From: Prochlorococcus sp. MIT 1223
GTDB taxonomy: Bacteria > Cyanobacteriota > Cyanobacteriia > PCC-6307 > Cyanobiaceae
Length of the DNA stretch: 64,000 nucleotides
NCBI RefSeq assembly: GCF_034092465.1
Contig: NZ_CP139303.1
Coordinates: 620,001 to 684,000 of the forward strand
Direction: 5' to 3'
In this document: positions 1-9,725 of the stretch, piece after piece
Layout: each line of letters starts with the position of its first letter
Position numbering within the stretch: position 1 is the first letter of the stretch
Made by a program: the position numbers and the translations under genes
The notes under the pieces: model-generated
What the model was told of the DNA's origin: nothing
Seen by the model: only the letters and a program-made list of their open reading frames with translations
Databases searched by the model: none

Positions 1-2
1 GC

Positions 3-47
3 ATAGGAGATTTCATTATTAGAAGAAAGCCTAAAGGGAAGAATTAA
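3..47 (+). CDS. C-terminal end of an unidentified upstream protein (partial)
   Basis: An open frame enters from the left edge and ends at TAA (45-47), giving the tail IGDFIIRRKPKGKN. The basic tail and its convergent placement 13 bases from the petM stop fit the end of a real gene. Only 14 codons are visible, so the family cannot be named and it may be a chance frame. Confidence 0.35.
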   Translation: MGDFIIRRKPKGKN

Positions 48-60
48 AAAACGTGAGAAC

Positions 61-159
61 TTAATCTCCTTGAAGTTTTAACAACAGAGCACCCCCTAAA
101 AGGCCTACTGGAATAAGTACCCAGAATACTGCTGCGATGCCAAAAATCTCTGATGCCAT
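61..159 (-). CDS. petM: Cytochrome b6-f complex subunit PetM
   Basis: This is a 32-residue single-helix protein starting [19 protein letters not shown] and ending KLQGD, read from the ATG at 159 to the TAA at 61. Sequence and length match PetM (subunit VII), a small thylakoid membrane subunit of the cytochrome b6-f complex, which passes electrons from plastoquinol to plastocyanin or cytochrome c6. Residues 5-26 form the hydrophobic helix. The gene is monocistronic and divergent from the hydrolase at 302, so the 142 bases between them should hold both promoters. Confidence 0.93.
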   Translation of the reverse strand: MASEIFGIAAVFWVLIPVGLLGGALLLKLQGD

Positions 160-301
160 TTTTTAATTTTAAATCATCAAACCATTAAAGCTCACTTTTA
201 ATCCTATATGGCTTAAAAGTCTAGGTAAAGCCAACAAAAATCAACCAAATACAACTATATTTGGATAAAGTTCAATTCGAAAAATATTAAATTCAGTCCT
301 A

Positions 302-1282
302 TTGAATAAATCAAATTCCATCAATTATAAATTTGTTATTGCAAACAGTGATACCAATTGGGGTGATCATCATAAATGGGACTGGAATGGTCTTTATTGC
401 CATTGGAGAGTAATGGGTAATAAAGAAAATAAAGCGATAGTTCTAATTCATGGATTTGGAGCAAGTTCAGATCACTGGAGAAACAATGCAAGTATCTTTG
501 TTGAGGCTGGCTTTTGTGTATATGCTCTTGATCTAATTGGATTTGGTTCTTCTGAACAACCCAAACCTGAAAAGATCAGGTCACTAGATAACAATATTTG
601 GGCAAGGCAATTAGCTGCTTTTTTAAAAGAAGTGGTTAAAGCTAGCAATAATAATAAAGCCATTTTGATTGGCAATTCTCTTGGTGGACTTGTCGCTGTT
701 ACAACATTTGCATTATTTCCAGAGCTTGTATTAAAAGTAATAGCAAGTCCTTTGCCTGACCCAGAATTAGCCTCAAATAATATCTCTCAAATTCAACCAA
801 TCAAGATGAAGTTACTTAAGAGATTAAAAGAATCACTTGTGAAAATATTTTTCCATCTGTTGCCACTGGAAATAATAGTTCCTTTTATATCAAGAACAAA
901 AATAATTATTTTTGCTCTTGGATTAGCATATTTTCGAAATATTTCATCCGACAAAGGACTTCAAAGACTTGTTACAACACCAGCAAAGAAAAAAACTGCC
1001 GCACAAGCATTAAGAGCAATGTGTATTGGTATGTCATTAAGACCACCAGAGATCACAGCACCTTATCTTCTACTAAGACTTTCGAAAATAGTCAAAAATC
1101 CAAGCATTTTGCTCATATGGGGAGATTGCGACAGATTAGTGCCCATTTCAATAGGTCAAAATCTGATAAAGAAGCATCCTTGGATTAAATTATTAGTAAT
1201 AAAAGATTCAGGGCATTGCCCACATGATGAATCTCCAAATTATTTCAATCATTACGTATTGAATTGGCTGGAGATTAACTAA
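302..1282 (+). CDS. Alpha/beta hydrolase, chlorophyll-dephytylase-like
   Basis: A 326-residue alpha/beta-hydrolase. The HGFG oxyanion region is at residues 50-53, the nucleophile elbow GNSLGG at 124-129 (Ser126), an acidic residue at Asp275 or Asp277 (GDCDR) and the catalytic His at 305 (SGHCPH). The family is widespread in cyanobacteria and plastids and includes pheophytinase/chlorophyll dephytylase relatives. The real substrate cannot be read from sequence. The start is TTG at 302; the first in-frame ATG lies past residue 35 and would cut into the fold. ilvH follows 13 bases downstream, so the two are probably cotranscribed. Confidence 0.8.
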   Translation: MNKSNSINYKFVIANSDTNWGDHHKWDWNGLYCHWRVMGNKENKAIVLIHGFGASSDHWRNNASIFVEAGFCVYALDLIGFGSSEQPKPEKIRSLDNNIWARQLAAFLKEVVKASNNNKAILIGNSLGGLVAVTTFALFPELVLKVIASPLPDPELASNNISQIQPIKMKLLKRLKESLVKIFFHLLPLEIIVPFISRTKIIIFALGLAYFRNISSDKGLQRLVTTPAKKKTAAQALRAMCIGMSLRPPEITAPYLLLRLSKIVKNPSILLIWGDCDRLVPISIGQNLIKKHPWIKLLVIKDSGHCPHDESPNYFNHYVLNWLEIN

Positions 1283-1295
1283 AAAGATACAAAGC

Positions 1296-1826
1296 ATGAA
1301 ACATACACTTTCTGTACTTTTAGAAGATGAATCGGGGGCACTAAGCAGAATTGCCGGTCTTTTTGCTAGAAGAGGTTTCAATATTGAAAGTCTTGCTGTT
1401 GGTCCAGCCGAGGCACCTGGAATTTCTCGGCTTACAATGGTTTTAGAGGGAGATAATGAGACTCTTCAGCAAATGTCCAAGCAATTGGATAAACTCGTAA
1501 ATGTGCTCAATGTTCTTGATCTCTCTAGTTTGCCAGCTGTTGAAAGAGAGTTAATGCTATTAAAGGTTTCTGCCTCAGAAGAAAATAGAAGTAAAATCCT
1601 AGACCTAGTTCAAGTATTCAGAGCAAAAGTTGTAGATGTTTCCGATGAAGCTTTGGTACTTGAAGTAGTAGGAGACCCTGGAAAACTAGTGACAATTGAA
1701 AAAATAATGGCACCTTATGGGATTATAGAAATTGCTAGGACAGGGAGAGTCGCACTTAAAAGAGCTTCTGGAATAAATACCGAAATGTTAAAAACCAAAC
1801 CATCAGATAATTTACTTCCTACTTAA
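1296..1826 (+). CDS. ilvH: Acetolactate synthase small (regulatory) subunit
   Basis: A 176-residue protein beginning [19 protein letters not shown], the typical N-terminal ACT domain (about residues 1-75) of IlvH/IlvN, followed by the C-terminal ACT-like domain. It binds valine and confers feedback control on the catalytic subunit IlvB in branched-chain amino acid synthesis in the cytosol. Length matches cyanobacterial and plastid homologues per repeat. It follows the hydrolase closely on the same strand; the next gene is convergent. The catalytic subunit is not in this window. Confidence 0.95.
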   Translation: MKHTLSVLLEDESGALSRIAGLFARRGFNIESLAVGPAEAPGISRLTMVLEGDNETLQQMSKQLDKLVNVLNVLDLSSLPAVERELMLLKVSASEENRSKILDLVQVFRAKVVDVSDEALVLEVVGDPGKLVTIEKIMAPYGIIEIARTGRVALKRASGINTEMLKTKPSDNLLPT

Positions 1827-1848
1827 AGACAAATAAGCTGCACAATAA

Positions 1849-2514
1849 TTAATTATTTAGGTGGACTACTTTATATATTTGATCTCCTTCTTCTAATACA
1901 TCAAGAACTTTCATACCTTTAATTATTTGCCCAAAAACAGCATATCTGCCATCAAGGACTTCCAATAATTTCAATGAGATAAAAAACTGTGAGCTTGCCG
2001 AATTAATATTTTCTGATCTTGCCATTGAGATTGAGCCTTTCTGATGTTTTAGCTTTATATTTGATATTTGATTTGCGTCAACTATTGATTTACCGTATCT
2101 AGGGCTTTCCTCATTTTCTAATTTAATTTCAATTGGAATAAATCTAACCTGACCATTAATAGGATTAATATAATTATCCTTCGCATAAGATATATTTTTA
2201 TTATCAGAGCTTTTATAATTTAGCATACCACCTTTGATTACAAAAGGTATTGGTTCTTTTATTGCGCCATGAAAGGTGGTTTCATTATATAATCCTTTAT
2301 TTACTAAATCCAAGAAATTCCCAACTGTTAGAGGAGCTGATCTTCCATCAAGTAAAAATGTAATTATGCCCTTATTTGTATATATTTCGACAATCTCTTC
2401 ATTACCTATACATTTAAAAGGAACGGTTCTACATACTTCATAAGAAGTAATTTTATCATTACATCCAAGCAATAATAATAATGTACTTAAATATAATAAA
2501 TTAAAAAATTTCAA
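1849..2514 (-). CDS. Cyclophilin-type peptidyl-prolyl isomerase, lipoprotein
   Basis: A 221-residue protein with a TTG start and a lipoprotein signal: hydrophobic residues 4-15, then the lipobox LLGC with Cys18. The cyclophilin fold follows, with KGIITFLLDG near residue 50, FVIKGG near 112 and SSQFFISL near 174. Cyclophilins catalyse cis-trans isomerisation at proline, here probably at the outer face of the plasma or thylakoid membrane. Oddity: the motif that reads F-H-R in active cyclophilins is F-H-G here, so the catalytic arginine is missing. It may be a chaperone-like or low-activity isomerase. It is convergent with ilvH and lies 42 bases downstream of ycf4 on the same strand. Confidence 0.85.
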   Translation of the reverse strand: MKFFNLLYLSTLLLLLGCNDKITSYEVCRTVPFKCIGNEEIVEIYTNKGIITFLLDGRSAPLTVGNFLDLVNKGLYNETTFHGAIKEPIPFVIKGGMLNYKSSDNKNISYAKDNYINPINGQVRFIPIEIKLENEESPRYGKSIVDANQISNIKLKHQKGSISMARSENINSASSQFFISLKLLEVLDGRYAVFGQIIKGMKVLDVLEEGDQIYKVVHLNN

Positions 2515-2556
2515 AATAAAAGCAACCCTAATTAGGCTTAATCGAATTATTAAATC

Positions 2557-3129
2557 TTAAACTCCTTCTAGATTAACGCTTAAAAACTTAGCAATTCTTG
2601 CTCCTTCTTCTTCTAATTCTAAAAGTGGCTGGGGTGATCCAACTTTTGATATTGGCAAATCTTTCTTAGACTGAATTCTTAAACAAAGTCTTCTTCTTGA
2701 ATTAAAACCTTCTCTAGCGTCTAATTTAACTGCTTTTATTTGATTTAATGGTATGTCTATATCTATTTTATTGAAAAAGCCTTGTCTAGTTATCTTTAAA
2801 AGTCCAGAATTTTTATCAAATGAATTTTGCCCAGAACCATAATCAATAGAAATCATTCTCCAAAGATATACCGACAAAGCAGAAGCAAGAATTCCATAAA
2901 TCCCCATTACCAGTCCTTGAGGTACAAATATCAAAGTTGAGGGCTTACCTAGAGGTAAAAAATCTTTTCCCAAATAACTTGAAAAAGCTGCAAGCAAAAA
3001 ACCTATTCCTCCTATTGTCACCATTGAACCAATTAAGTAATTGGACAATTTACGTGAACCCTTAATTTCTTGAACAAAAAGTGTTTCAGGAGTCCCTTTA
3101 TTGGGGATTGGAGACAGATCAGCCGACAT
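2557..3129 (-). CDS. ycf4: Photosystem I assembly protein Ycf4
   Basis: A 190-residue protein with two membrane helices near residues 28-48 and 68-90, then a soluble domain with DIPLNQIKAVKLD and the C-terminal EGARIAKFLSVNLEGV. This is the Ycf4 pattern and length. Ycf4 sits in the thylakoid membrane and assists assembly of photosystem I subunits. It is transcribed away from psbD, leaving 173 bases for two divergent promoters. The start is the ATG at 3129. Confidence 0.95.
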   Translation of the reverse strand: MSADLSPIPNKGTPETLFVQEIKGSRKLSNYLIGSMVTIGGIGFLLAAFSSYLGKDFLPLGKPSTLIFVPQGLVMGIYGILASALSVYLWRMISIDYGSGQNSFDKNSGLLKITRQGFFNKIDIDIPLNQIKAVKLDAREGFNSRRRLCLRIQSKKDLPISKVGSPQPLLELEEEGARIAKFLSVNLEGV

Positions 3130-3302
3130 GACTTCTTACAACTGACATTAATTGTGTATTAAAAGTGGTCAGAAAGCACTTATTTCTGTCAGAAATACTA
3201 AATACCAATACAAGCAGTTTCATATAAGCGCAATATTTCCCCAAATATCCCTTTAACCTTGTTAAACTCGCCCCGTATCCCAAAGTTCAGCAACGTTCAC
3301 TC

Positions 3303-4379
3303 ATGACGATCGCTGTTGGAAGCGCACCAGAAAGAGGATGGTTTGACCTCCTCGACGACTGGATAAAGCGTGACCGATTCGTATTTATTGGATGGTCTGG
3401 TCTCCTGCTATTCCCTTGTGCCTTCTTGGCAATAGGCGGATGGTTTGTTGGCACAACCTTCGTTACCTCCTGGTACACCCATGGTGTTGCCAGCTCCTAC
3501 TTAGAAGGCTGCAATTTCCTAACCGCAGCTGTTAGTACCCCTGGAGATGCCATGGGTCACAGTCTTCTTTTCCTTTGGGGGCCAGAAGCCCAAGGAAGCT
3601 TAGTTAGATGGTTCCAACTAGGTGGTCTATGGAATTTCGTGGCTCTTCACGGTGCATTTGGCCTTATAGGCTTCATGCTTCGTCAATTTGAAATTGCAAG
3701 GCTAGTTGGTATTCGTCCTTACAACGCACTCGCATTTTCTGCTGTTATTGCTGTTTATACAGCTTGCTTCCTTATATACCCATTAGGTCAGCACAGCTGG
3801 TTTTTTGCGCCATCATTTGGAGTTGCAGCTATTTTCCGCTTTGTCTTGTTTATTCAAGGCTTCCATAACATCACTTTGAATCCATTTCACATGATGGGAG
3901 TGGGCGGAATTCTTGGAGGAGCACTTCTTTGTGCAATTCATGGAGCGACGGTTCAAAACACTCTCTATGAAGATTCAAGTCAATACTCTGATGGGAAAAA
4001 GCAAAGCAGTACCTTTAGAGCCTTTGATCCAGTTCAAGAAGAGGAAACTTATTCCTTTATTACTGCAAACCGTTTCTGGAGCCAAATTTTTGGAATTGCT
4101 TTCTCCAATAAGCGTTTCCTTCATTTCATGATGCTTTTTGTACCTGTAACAGGTATGTGGGCAGCTTCAATTGGTATTGTTGGTCTTGCACTCAACTTGA
4201 GGGCATATGACTTTGTTAGTCAGGAAATCCGCGCTGCAGAAGACCCTGAATTCGAAACGTTTTACACCAAAAACATACTTTTAAACGAAGGTATGCGCGC
4301 ATGGTTGTCTTCTATTGACCAACCACACGAAAACTTTGTATTCCCAGAGGAGGTACTCCCACGTGGAAACGCCCTTTAA
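3303..4379 (+). CDS. psbD: Photosystem II reaction centre protein D2
   Basis: A 358-residue D2 protein, full length. It starts [20 protein letters not shown] and ends in [12 protein letters not shown]. With D1 it forms the photosystem II reaction centre heterodimer in the thylakoid membrane and binds P680 chlorophylls, pheophytin, QA and the non-haem iron. The five helices and the His ligands in the HGAFGLIGF and NPFHMMGV stretches are present. Codon choice is richer in C at third positions than in the surrounding genes, as expected for a highly expressed gene. Its last 17 bases overlap psbC. Confidence 0.98.
   Translation: MTIAVGSAPERGWFDLLDDWIKRDRFVFIGWSGLLLFPCAFLAIGGWFVGTTFVTSWYTHGVASSYLEGCNFLTAAVSTPGDAMGHSLLFLWGPEAQGSLVRWFQLGGLWNFVALHGAFGLIGFMLRQFEIARLVGIRPYNALAFSAVIAVYTACFLIYPLGQHSWFFAPSFGVAAIFRFVLFIQGFHNITLNPFHMMGVGGILGGALLCAIHGATVQNTLYEDSSQYSDGKKQSSTFRAFDPVQEEETYSFITANRFWSQIFGIAFSNKRFLHFMMLFVPVTGMWAASIGIVGLALNLRAYDFVSQEIRAAEDPEFETFYTKNILLNEGMRAWLSSIDQPHENFVFPEEVLPRGNAL
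4346..4353 (+). promoter_or_regulatory. Shine-Dalgarno site setting the psbC GTG start
   Basis: AGAGGAGG lies inside the 3' end of psbD, nine bases before the GTG at 4363. It supports GTG rather than the upstream in-frame start at 4315 as the true psbC start. Confidence 0.85.
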
Positions 4380-5745
4380 TAACCTTTTAAAGGCTCCAAA
4401 TCAAAGTATTGATGAAACAGGGTATGCCTGGTATGTAGGTAATGCTCGTTTAATCAATCTTTCTGGACGCCTTCTAGGTGCTCACATTGCACATGCTGGC
4501 CTAATAGTTTTCTGGGCAGGGGCAATGATGCTTTTCGAGGTGAGTCATTTCACTTTCGACAAGCCAATGTGGGAGCAAGGTCTAATTTGTATGCCTCATG
4601 TAGCAATGTTTGGCTATGGCATAGGACCTGGTGGAGAAGTCACAGATATATTTCCTTTCTTTGCAGCTGGAGTTGTACACCTAATTGCCTCGGCAATATT
4701 AGGTTTTGGAGGAATATTCCATTCTCTTGCTGGTCCTGAGAAACTAGAAGAAGCTTTCCCATTCTTTTCTACTGACTGGAGAGATAAGAATCAGATGACC
4801 AATATTCTTGGTTTCCATCTGATTGTTCTTGGGGTAGGTTCTCTTCTCTGGTCTATTAACTGGATGTATTTGGGTGGCGCTTATGACACCTGGGCTCCAG
4901 GCGGAGGAGAAGTAAGACTAATAAATCCAACCCTTGATCCAAGAATAATTTTTGGATATCTATTCCAAACCCCTTGGGGTGGAGGTGGATGGATGGTTGG
5001 AGTCAATTCAATGGAAGATATTGTTGGTGGTCACATTTACGTTGGTGTCATCGAAGTAATTGGTGGATTATTCCATGTATTTACTAGTCCATTTGGATGG
5101 GCTAGAAGAGCATTCATCTGGAATGGTGAAGGCCTTCTAAGTTATGCTCTTGGCGGAATTTGTGTTGCTAGTTTTGTAGCTTCATGTTTCGTATGGTTTA
5201 ACAACACTGCCTACCCATCTGAGTTTTATGGCCCAACTAATGCTGAAGCATCACAAGCCCAAAGCTTTACTTTCTTAGTTCGCGACCAAAGAATTGGAGC
5301 AAATGTTGGCACAACAATGGGACCAACAGGACTTGGTAAGTATCTAATGCGCTCACCTACTGGAGAAATTATCTTTGGTGGAGAAACAATGAGATTCTGG
5401 GATTTCAGAGGACCATGGCTTGAGCCATTAAGAGGACCCAACGGTTTAAGTCTTGACAAGATTCAGAATGATATTCAACCTTGGCAAGTTCGCCGAGCTG
5501 CTGAATATATGACTCATGCTCCTAATGCTTCTATCAACTCTGTTGGAGGAATTATTACTGAGCCTAATGCAGTTAATTTTGTAAATCTTCGTCAATGGCT
5601 TGCTGCCGCACAATTCTTCCTTGGATGGTTTACATTCATTGGACATTTATGGCATGCAGGTAGAGCAAGAGCTGCTGCTGCTGGTTTTGAGAAGGGAATC
5701 GACCGCAAAACCGAACCTGCTCTTTCAATGCCTGACTTGGATTAA
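4363..5745 (+). CDS. psbC: Photosystem II CP43 chlorophyll-binding protein
   Basis: CP43, the inner antenna of photosystem II, 460 residues from the GTG at 4363. The mature protein starts [20 protein letters not shown] and ends ALSMPDLD. Six membrane helices carry the conserved chlorophyll-ligand histidines, and the lumenal loop contains the APGGGEVR motif whose Glu and Arg contact the Mn4Ca cluster. The 17-base overlap with psbD and the GTG start are the usual cyanobacterial/plastid arrangement and imply one dicistronic message. A strong hairpin terminator follows. Confidence 0.98.
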   Translation: METPFNNLLKAPNQSIDETGYAWYVGNARLINLSGRLLGAHIAHAGLIVFWAGAMMLFEVSHFTFDKPMWEQGLICMPHVAMFGYGIGPGGEVTDIFPFFAAGVVHLIASAILGFGGIFHSLAGPEKLEEAFPFFSTDWRDKNQMTNILGFHLIVLGVGSLLWSINWMYLGGAYDTWAPGGGEVRLINPTLDPRIIFGYLFQTPWGGGGWMVGVNSMEDIVGGHIYVGVIEVIGGLFHVFTSPFGWARRAFIWNGEGLLSYALGGICVASFVASCFVWFNNTAYPSEFYGPTNAEASQAQSFTFLVRDQRIGANVGTTMGPTGLGKYLMRSPTGEIIFGGETMRFWDFRGPWLEPLRGPNGLSLDKIQNDIQPWQVRRAAEYMTHAPNASINSVGGIITEPNAVNFVNLRQWLAAAQFFLGWFTFIGHLWHAGRARAAAAGFEKGIDRKTEPALSMPDLD

Positions 5746-5769
5746 AGATAGTCCTTTTTGGGATATAGA

Positions 5770-5798
5770 AAAAAGCCCTCATTATTTGAGGGCTTTTT
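5770..5798. terminator. Bidirectional intrinsic terminator of psbDC and maf
   Basis: A perfect hairpin: AAAAAGCCCTCA, a 5-base loop, then TGAGGGCTTTTT. The GC stem is flanked by A- and T-tracts, so it can work on both strands. It lies between the convergent psbC and maf, and its last base meets the maf stop codon. Confidence 0.9.
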
Positions 5799-6484
5799 CA
5801 TTGGGTACAAACCTTTAATAATCCTATTTTCTTTAAATTATTCCTTAGCCAAGGCAAACTCAATCCAATTACATTGCTATAACAGCCATTTATTCTATTG
5901 ATAAATAATCCTCCCATCCCTTCAAGATTGAAAGATCCTGCACATTTTATAGGTTCTCCGGAATTAATATATCTCCAAATTTCTTCAGAGCTAATTTCTC
6001 CAAATTCAATTTGAGTAGAAACAACCTCTCTAATACATCCATTAAAAAGGATATTTCCCTCATTTTGAGTACAGGCAGATGAATCAGTAAAGAGTAAACA
6101 ATGACCAGTATGAAGATAACCAATAGAAGAAGACATTTTTTTTAATCTTTCAAATGCCTCTAATGAATTCTTAGGCTTTCCAAAAACTTCACCTCCTAGT
6201 TCAAATAAAGAATCACAACCCAGAATGACAGAGACATCCATTGATTCATTATCACCTTTTTCCTTATTTAATAACTTAGAAGATACAGATTTCGCTTTCT
6301 CTAGAGATAGTCTTTCAATTAAGCTCTTAACGCTATCTTCCTTAAAACTTTCTTCGTCAACATCACTTATCATAATCTGATAAGAGATACCAGCTTTATC
6401 AAGTAATATGCTTCTTGGTTTAGAAGCAGAGGCTAGCATTAGCACGTAAAAGAAAAATGGTTTAAATTGATATAAGATTGACAC
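5798..6484 (-). CDS. maf: Maf-like nucleoside triphosphate pyrophosphatase
   Basis: Recognised by LASASKPRSILLDKAGI near residue 17, followed by DVDEES, by LGCDSLFELGGEVFGKP (the catalytic Asp region) and by CAGSFNLEGMGGLFI. Maf proteins hydrolyse non-canonical or m7G-type nucleoside triphosphates to monophosphates and pyrophosphate in the cytosol. The open frame begins at a GTG (6484). Family N-termini usually start only one or two residues before LASAS, so the GTG at 6445 (MLMLASAS) is an equally good start and would give 215 residues. Convergent with psbC. Confidence 0.88.
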   Translation of the reverse strand: MSILYQFKPFFFYVLMLASASKPRSILLDKAGISYQIMISDVDEESFKEDSVKSLIERLSLEKAKSVSSKLLNKEKGDNESMDVSVILGCDSLFELGGEVFGKPKNSLEAFERLKKMSSSIGYLHTGHCLLFTDSSACTQNEGNILFNGCIREVVSTQIEFGEISSEEIWRYINSGEPIKCAGSFNLEGMGGLFINRINGCYSNVIGLSLPWLRNNLKKIGLLKVCTQ

Positions 6485-6524
6485 TTTAAAGTACCTGTAA
6501 GCAAATATATTTATAAAAAGGAAA

Positions 6525-6905
6525 ATGCAGCAATCAATTAAAAATCAAATAAAGAGATCAGAAAGAGCTATAAAATGCCTTAATTTCAAGTCAAAGTTTT
6601 ATAAAGACGCACAATTGTCAGGAATAAGTGCAGAAGAAGTATTTGAAATGAAGAGTGATTATTTATCAACATCATTATCTTCTTTAAGTTTTAAAAGGCC
6701 TGAGAAAATAGAATCAGATTTTATATGGTTAATCACAATAGGAATACTCAGGAGAGAAGTTGATGGTCAAGGGCTTACTTCTAAGGTTCGATTAACGCCT
6801 CTCGGACGAGAAATAATTGAAAACTTTCCACATTTAGCGGATCAAAAGGCATTGCTAATTGAAAGGATTACTGAATGTATTTTCCGGAAAATAAGGCTTA
6901 AGTAA
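6525..6905 (+). CDS. Conserved cyanobacterial protein, probable winged-helix (Npun_F0494-like)
   Basis: A 126-residue cytosolic protein with no signal or membrane segment. The C-terminal half, with [20 protein letters not shown] then RLTPLGREI, resembles a winged-helix DNA-binding fold and a protein family conserved in cyanobacteria. It sits 2 bases upstream of cobQ on the same strand, so the two are almost certainly cotranscribed. Its function is unknown; the name rests on recalled similarity only. Confidence 0.65.
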   Translation: MQQSIKNQIKRSERAIKCLNFKSKFYKDAQLSGISAEEVFEMKSDYLSTSLSSLSFKRPEKIESDFIWLITIGILRREVDGQGLTSKVRLTPLGREIIENFPHLADQKALLIERITECIFRKIRLK

Positions 6906-6907
6906 TT

Positions 6908-8410
6908 TTGAATCAATCAAACCCTTTAATGATTCTAGGCACATCCAGTGGGGCTGGAAAATCTCTTATGACAGCTGCAATATGCAGAGTATTGCTTCGA
7001 AGGGGGCAAGAGCCTGTTCCATTTAAAGGACAAAACATGAGTAATAACGCTTGGGTAGACAAGAACGGAGGAGAAATGGCCTATTCACAAGTAGTTCAAG
7101 CCTGGGCTTCAGGCATCGAACCACTTTCCTCAATGAATCCTGTTCTCTTAAAACCTAAAGGGAATGAAACAAGTGAAGTCATTCACCTTGGTAAAAGTGT
7201 AGGAATTGCAAAAGCTGAAAAATATTACGAAGATTGGTTTGATTTAGGATGGGCCGCAATTAAGAACGGGCTAAAACAGCTTAAGGATTTAAATAAAAAT
7301 GCAAGATTCGTACTAGAAGGAGCTGGAAGTCCGGTAGAGGTTAACCTTCAACATAGAGACTTAACTAATCTACGTCTGGCTAAATTAATTAAGGCAGATT
7401 GCTTATTAGTCGCTGATATAGAGAGAGGAGGCGTATTTGCACAAATAATTGGTACCCTTTCACTACTTACGCCATCAGAACGTTCACTCATAAAGGGTAT
7501 TATTATTAATCGCTTTAGGGGAAACCTATCTCTTTTCAATTCTGGAAAAAAATGGCTAGAGATTAATACAGGCATACCGGTTCTTGGAATCATGCCTTGG
7601 TTGAATGAGGTCTTTCCGCCAGAAGACTCTCTGGATTTACTCGAAAGAAAAAATAGTAAGCAATTTGCCGAAATTGAAATAGCAGTATTAAAACTTCCTT
7701 CTATTAGTAATTTCTCAGACTTAGATCCACTTGAAAGTGAGGAAAGCGTTAATTTGAAATGGTTAAATCTAAGTCAAGAAATAGGGGCCCCTGATGTATT
7801 AATTATTCCAGGAAGTAAGCAAACATTAAAAGATCTAGAACACATAAAGAAAAGTGGAATGGATAAAAAGATAAAAGAATTTACCGAAAGCAATGGGAGT
7901 ATTTTTGGGATTTGCGGCGGCTTACAGATGCTTGGAAGAAGTCTTAAAGACCCTATGAAAATAGAAGGGCTAAATGAAGAAAGTCAAAGTGAAGTAGAGG
8001 GTCTTAATTTATTGCCTATTAAAACTGTATTTTCAAATAAAAAAAATTTATTACAACGAAAAATTAAAAGTTTATGGCCTGTCAAATCCGAAATAGAAGG
8101 ATTTGAGATACATCATGGGAATAGTTCATTAATTAAAAATTCAGATATAGAATGTGGCAATATTTTTGAAGACAAAAAGATAGGTTGGTTCCTTAACAAG
8201 AAAGCAGGTGGTAGCATAGCTGGAACTTACATTCATGGGATTTTTGATAATGGAATTTGGCGTAGAGCATGGATAAATAGATTACGGAAAGATAAAGGTT
8301 TAAATGATTTAATTACCATAAAAGAAAACTATATTGTAAAGAGAGAACTAATTATAGATAGACTGGCTGATCAATTTGAAAAGCATATAAATACGGAAAT
8401 TTTATTTTAA
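6908..8410 (+). CDS. cobQ: Cobyric acid synthase
   Basis: A 500-residue CobQ. The N-terminal synthetase domain has the P-loop-like GTSSGAGKS (11-19) and FKGQNMSNN (39-47). The C-terminal class I glutamine amidotransferase domain has the nucleophile Cys336 in GICGGLQML and a catalytic His in TYIHGIF near residue 443. It amidates the b, d, e and g carboxylates of adenosylcobyrinic acid a,c-diamide in cobamide (pseudocobalamin in these organisms) synthesis. The start is TTG at 6908, 2 bases after the upstream stop. This is the last clear backbone gene before the island. Confidence 0.96.
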   Translation: MNQSNPLMILGTSSGAGKSLMTAAICRVLLRRGQEPVPFKGQNMSNNAWVDKNGGEMAYSQVVQAWASGIEPLSSMNPVLLKPKGNETSEVIHLGKSVGIAKAEKYYEDWFDLGWAAIKNGLKQLKDLNKNARFVLEGAGSPVEVNLQHRDLTNLRLAKLIKADCLLVADIERGGVFAQIIGTLSLLTPSERSLIKGIIINRFRGNLSLFNSGKKWLEINTGIPVLGIMPWLNEVFPPEDSLDLLERKNSKQFAEIEIAVLKLPSISNFSDLDPLESEESVNLKWLNLSQEIGAPDVLIIPGSKQTLKDLEHIKKSGMDKKIKEFTESNGSIFGICGGLQMLGRSLKDPMKIEGLNEESQSEVEGLNLLPIKTVFSNKKNLLQRKIKSLWPVKSEIEGFEIHHGNSSLIKNSDIECGNIFEDKKIGWFLNKKAGGSIAGTYIHGIFDNGIWRRAWINRLRKDKGLNDLITIKENYIVKRELIIDRLADQFEKHINTEILF

Positions 8411-8843
8411 AGCTGTCTTTATTGCTTCAAAATAAAATATATAATCTATTAATTAAATTATAAGTTTATTATTATGTATATAGTTAATACTATAAGTGAA
8501 TATTTCTATAATTTTGATATATTATTCCATTGATAAAAGAACAAACAAGGAAGGAGTGGATGATCCCAGAAGAAAGCATAATAACAGCATAAGAGTAGTT
8601 GATATTTTCAGTCATTTGACAACTACTAAATATGCTCACTTAATTTTTATCAACAAAGCCTAATAGGAAATTCTTTTAAACTGGTAAGAGGGCTCATTTA
8701 AGAAGTGACGGATCCAAAATCAGAAAAGTGAATAATTTCCATCCCGACTACCCCTTAGGAACTAAAAATAACTTTAAAACATAAAAAAGTAGATTCCACC
8801 CTTTGATACTATTAAAGTGATTAAGTTTTAAGTCATCTTGTTA
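8411..8843. other. Intergenic boundary between core backbone and glycan island
   Basis: 433 bases without a gene. It holds an 8-base inverted repeat (8594-8601 and 8620-8627, 18-base loop) and a weak extended -10-like TGATACTAT (8804-8812) ahead of the next gene. No tRNA or att-like repeat was seen. Confidence 0.5.
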
Positions 8844-9725
8844 ATGTCAACACTCCGTCCTAAAGACTTCTCTGGGATGAGTAATGAAAGCTATATCTAT
8901 GTAATTGCAGAAATTGGTATCAACCATAATGGTTCTTTAGATACCGCAAAAGAATTAATTGACTTAGCTGTAGAAGTTGGCTGTGACGCAGTTAAGTTTC
9001 AGAAAAGGACAATTAACATTGTTTATTCTGAATCTGTCTTAAATCAACCTAGAGAAAGTCCCTGGGGAAAAACTCAAAGAGAGCAAAAAGAAGGATTGGA
9101 GTTCTCTATGGAGCAATATGAGGAAATAAACAGATATTGCAAAAGCAAAAATATCGACTGGTTTGCTTCCTCCTGGGACAAAGAAAGTCAAAGGTTAATG
9201 AGGAGATTTGATTTCCCATTTAATAAAATAGCTTCAGCTATGGCAATCAATAAGTCATTTGTCGAATTAGTAGCATCTGAAAAAAAGCCAACATTTGCAT
9301 CTACAGGCATGACAAAAATCGAAGAGATAGATTGGCTAATCTCTGTATTTAAAAAACATGAATGTCCTTTGATGTTAATGTACACAGTAAGTACTTATCC
9401 ATCTAAATTAGAGCATTTAAATTTAAAGTGTATAGAAACTCTTAAAGAAAGATACGATTTACCTATTGGATATAGCGGCCATGAAGCATCTGTTTCTCCT
9501 TCAGTTGTAGCAGCAACCCTAGGAGCTGGCGCTATAGAAAGGCACATTACTTTAGATAGAGCGATGTATGGAAGTGACCAAGCGGCTTCTCTTGAGGCTG
9601 CTGGATTTAGACAATTAACTCAAATTTTAAGAAACATACCAATGATTCTAGGGGATGGTGAAAAAAGAATCTTGCGAGAGGAAGAGCTGATAGCATCTAA
9701 ATTACGCTATTGGCTTAATGAATGA
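8844..9725 (+). CDS. NeuB-family nonulosonic/sialic acid synthase lacking a SAF domain
   Basis: A 293-residue TIM-barrel synthase from the ATG at 8844 (a TTG six bases earlier is also open). Family signatures are AEIGINHNGSLDTAK near residue 26, DAVKFQKR near 50, and the late GYSGHE and GAIERHITLDR near 215-235. NeuB enzymes condense phosphoenolpyruvate with an aldose (ManNAc, 6-deoxy-AltdiNAc or a phosphorylated sugar) to form a 2-keto-3-deoxy acid. The usual C-terminal antifreeze-like (SAF) domain is absent: the protein stops right after the barrel, unlike the PseI at 32168. ATGA overlap with the next gene means translational coupling. Its acceptor sugar cannot be told. Confidence 0.85.
   Translation: MSTLRPKDFSGMSNESYIYVIAEIGINHNGSLDTAKELIDLAVEVGCDAVKFQKRTINIVYSESVLNQPRESPWGKTQREQKEGLEFSMEQYEEINRYCKSKNIDWFASSWDKESQRLMRRFDFPFNKIASAMAINKSFVELVASEKKPTFASTGMTKIEEIDWLISVFKKHECPLMLMYTVSTYPSKLEHLNLKCIETLKERYDLPIGYSGHEASVSPSVVAATLGAGAIERHITLDRAMYGSDQAASLEAAGFRQLTQILRNIPMILGDGEKRILREEELIASKLRYWLNE

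Noticed and set aside
3287-3478. Open frames antisense to psbD, and similar ones antisense to psbC and cobQ
   Set aside because: They lie wholly inside well-established genes and have no domain or ribosome binding site; shadows of biased codon use.
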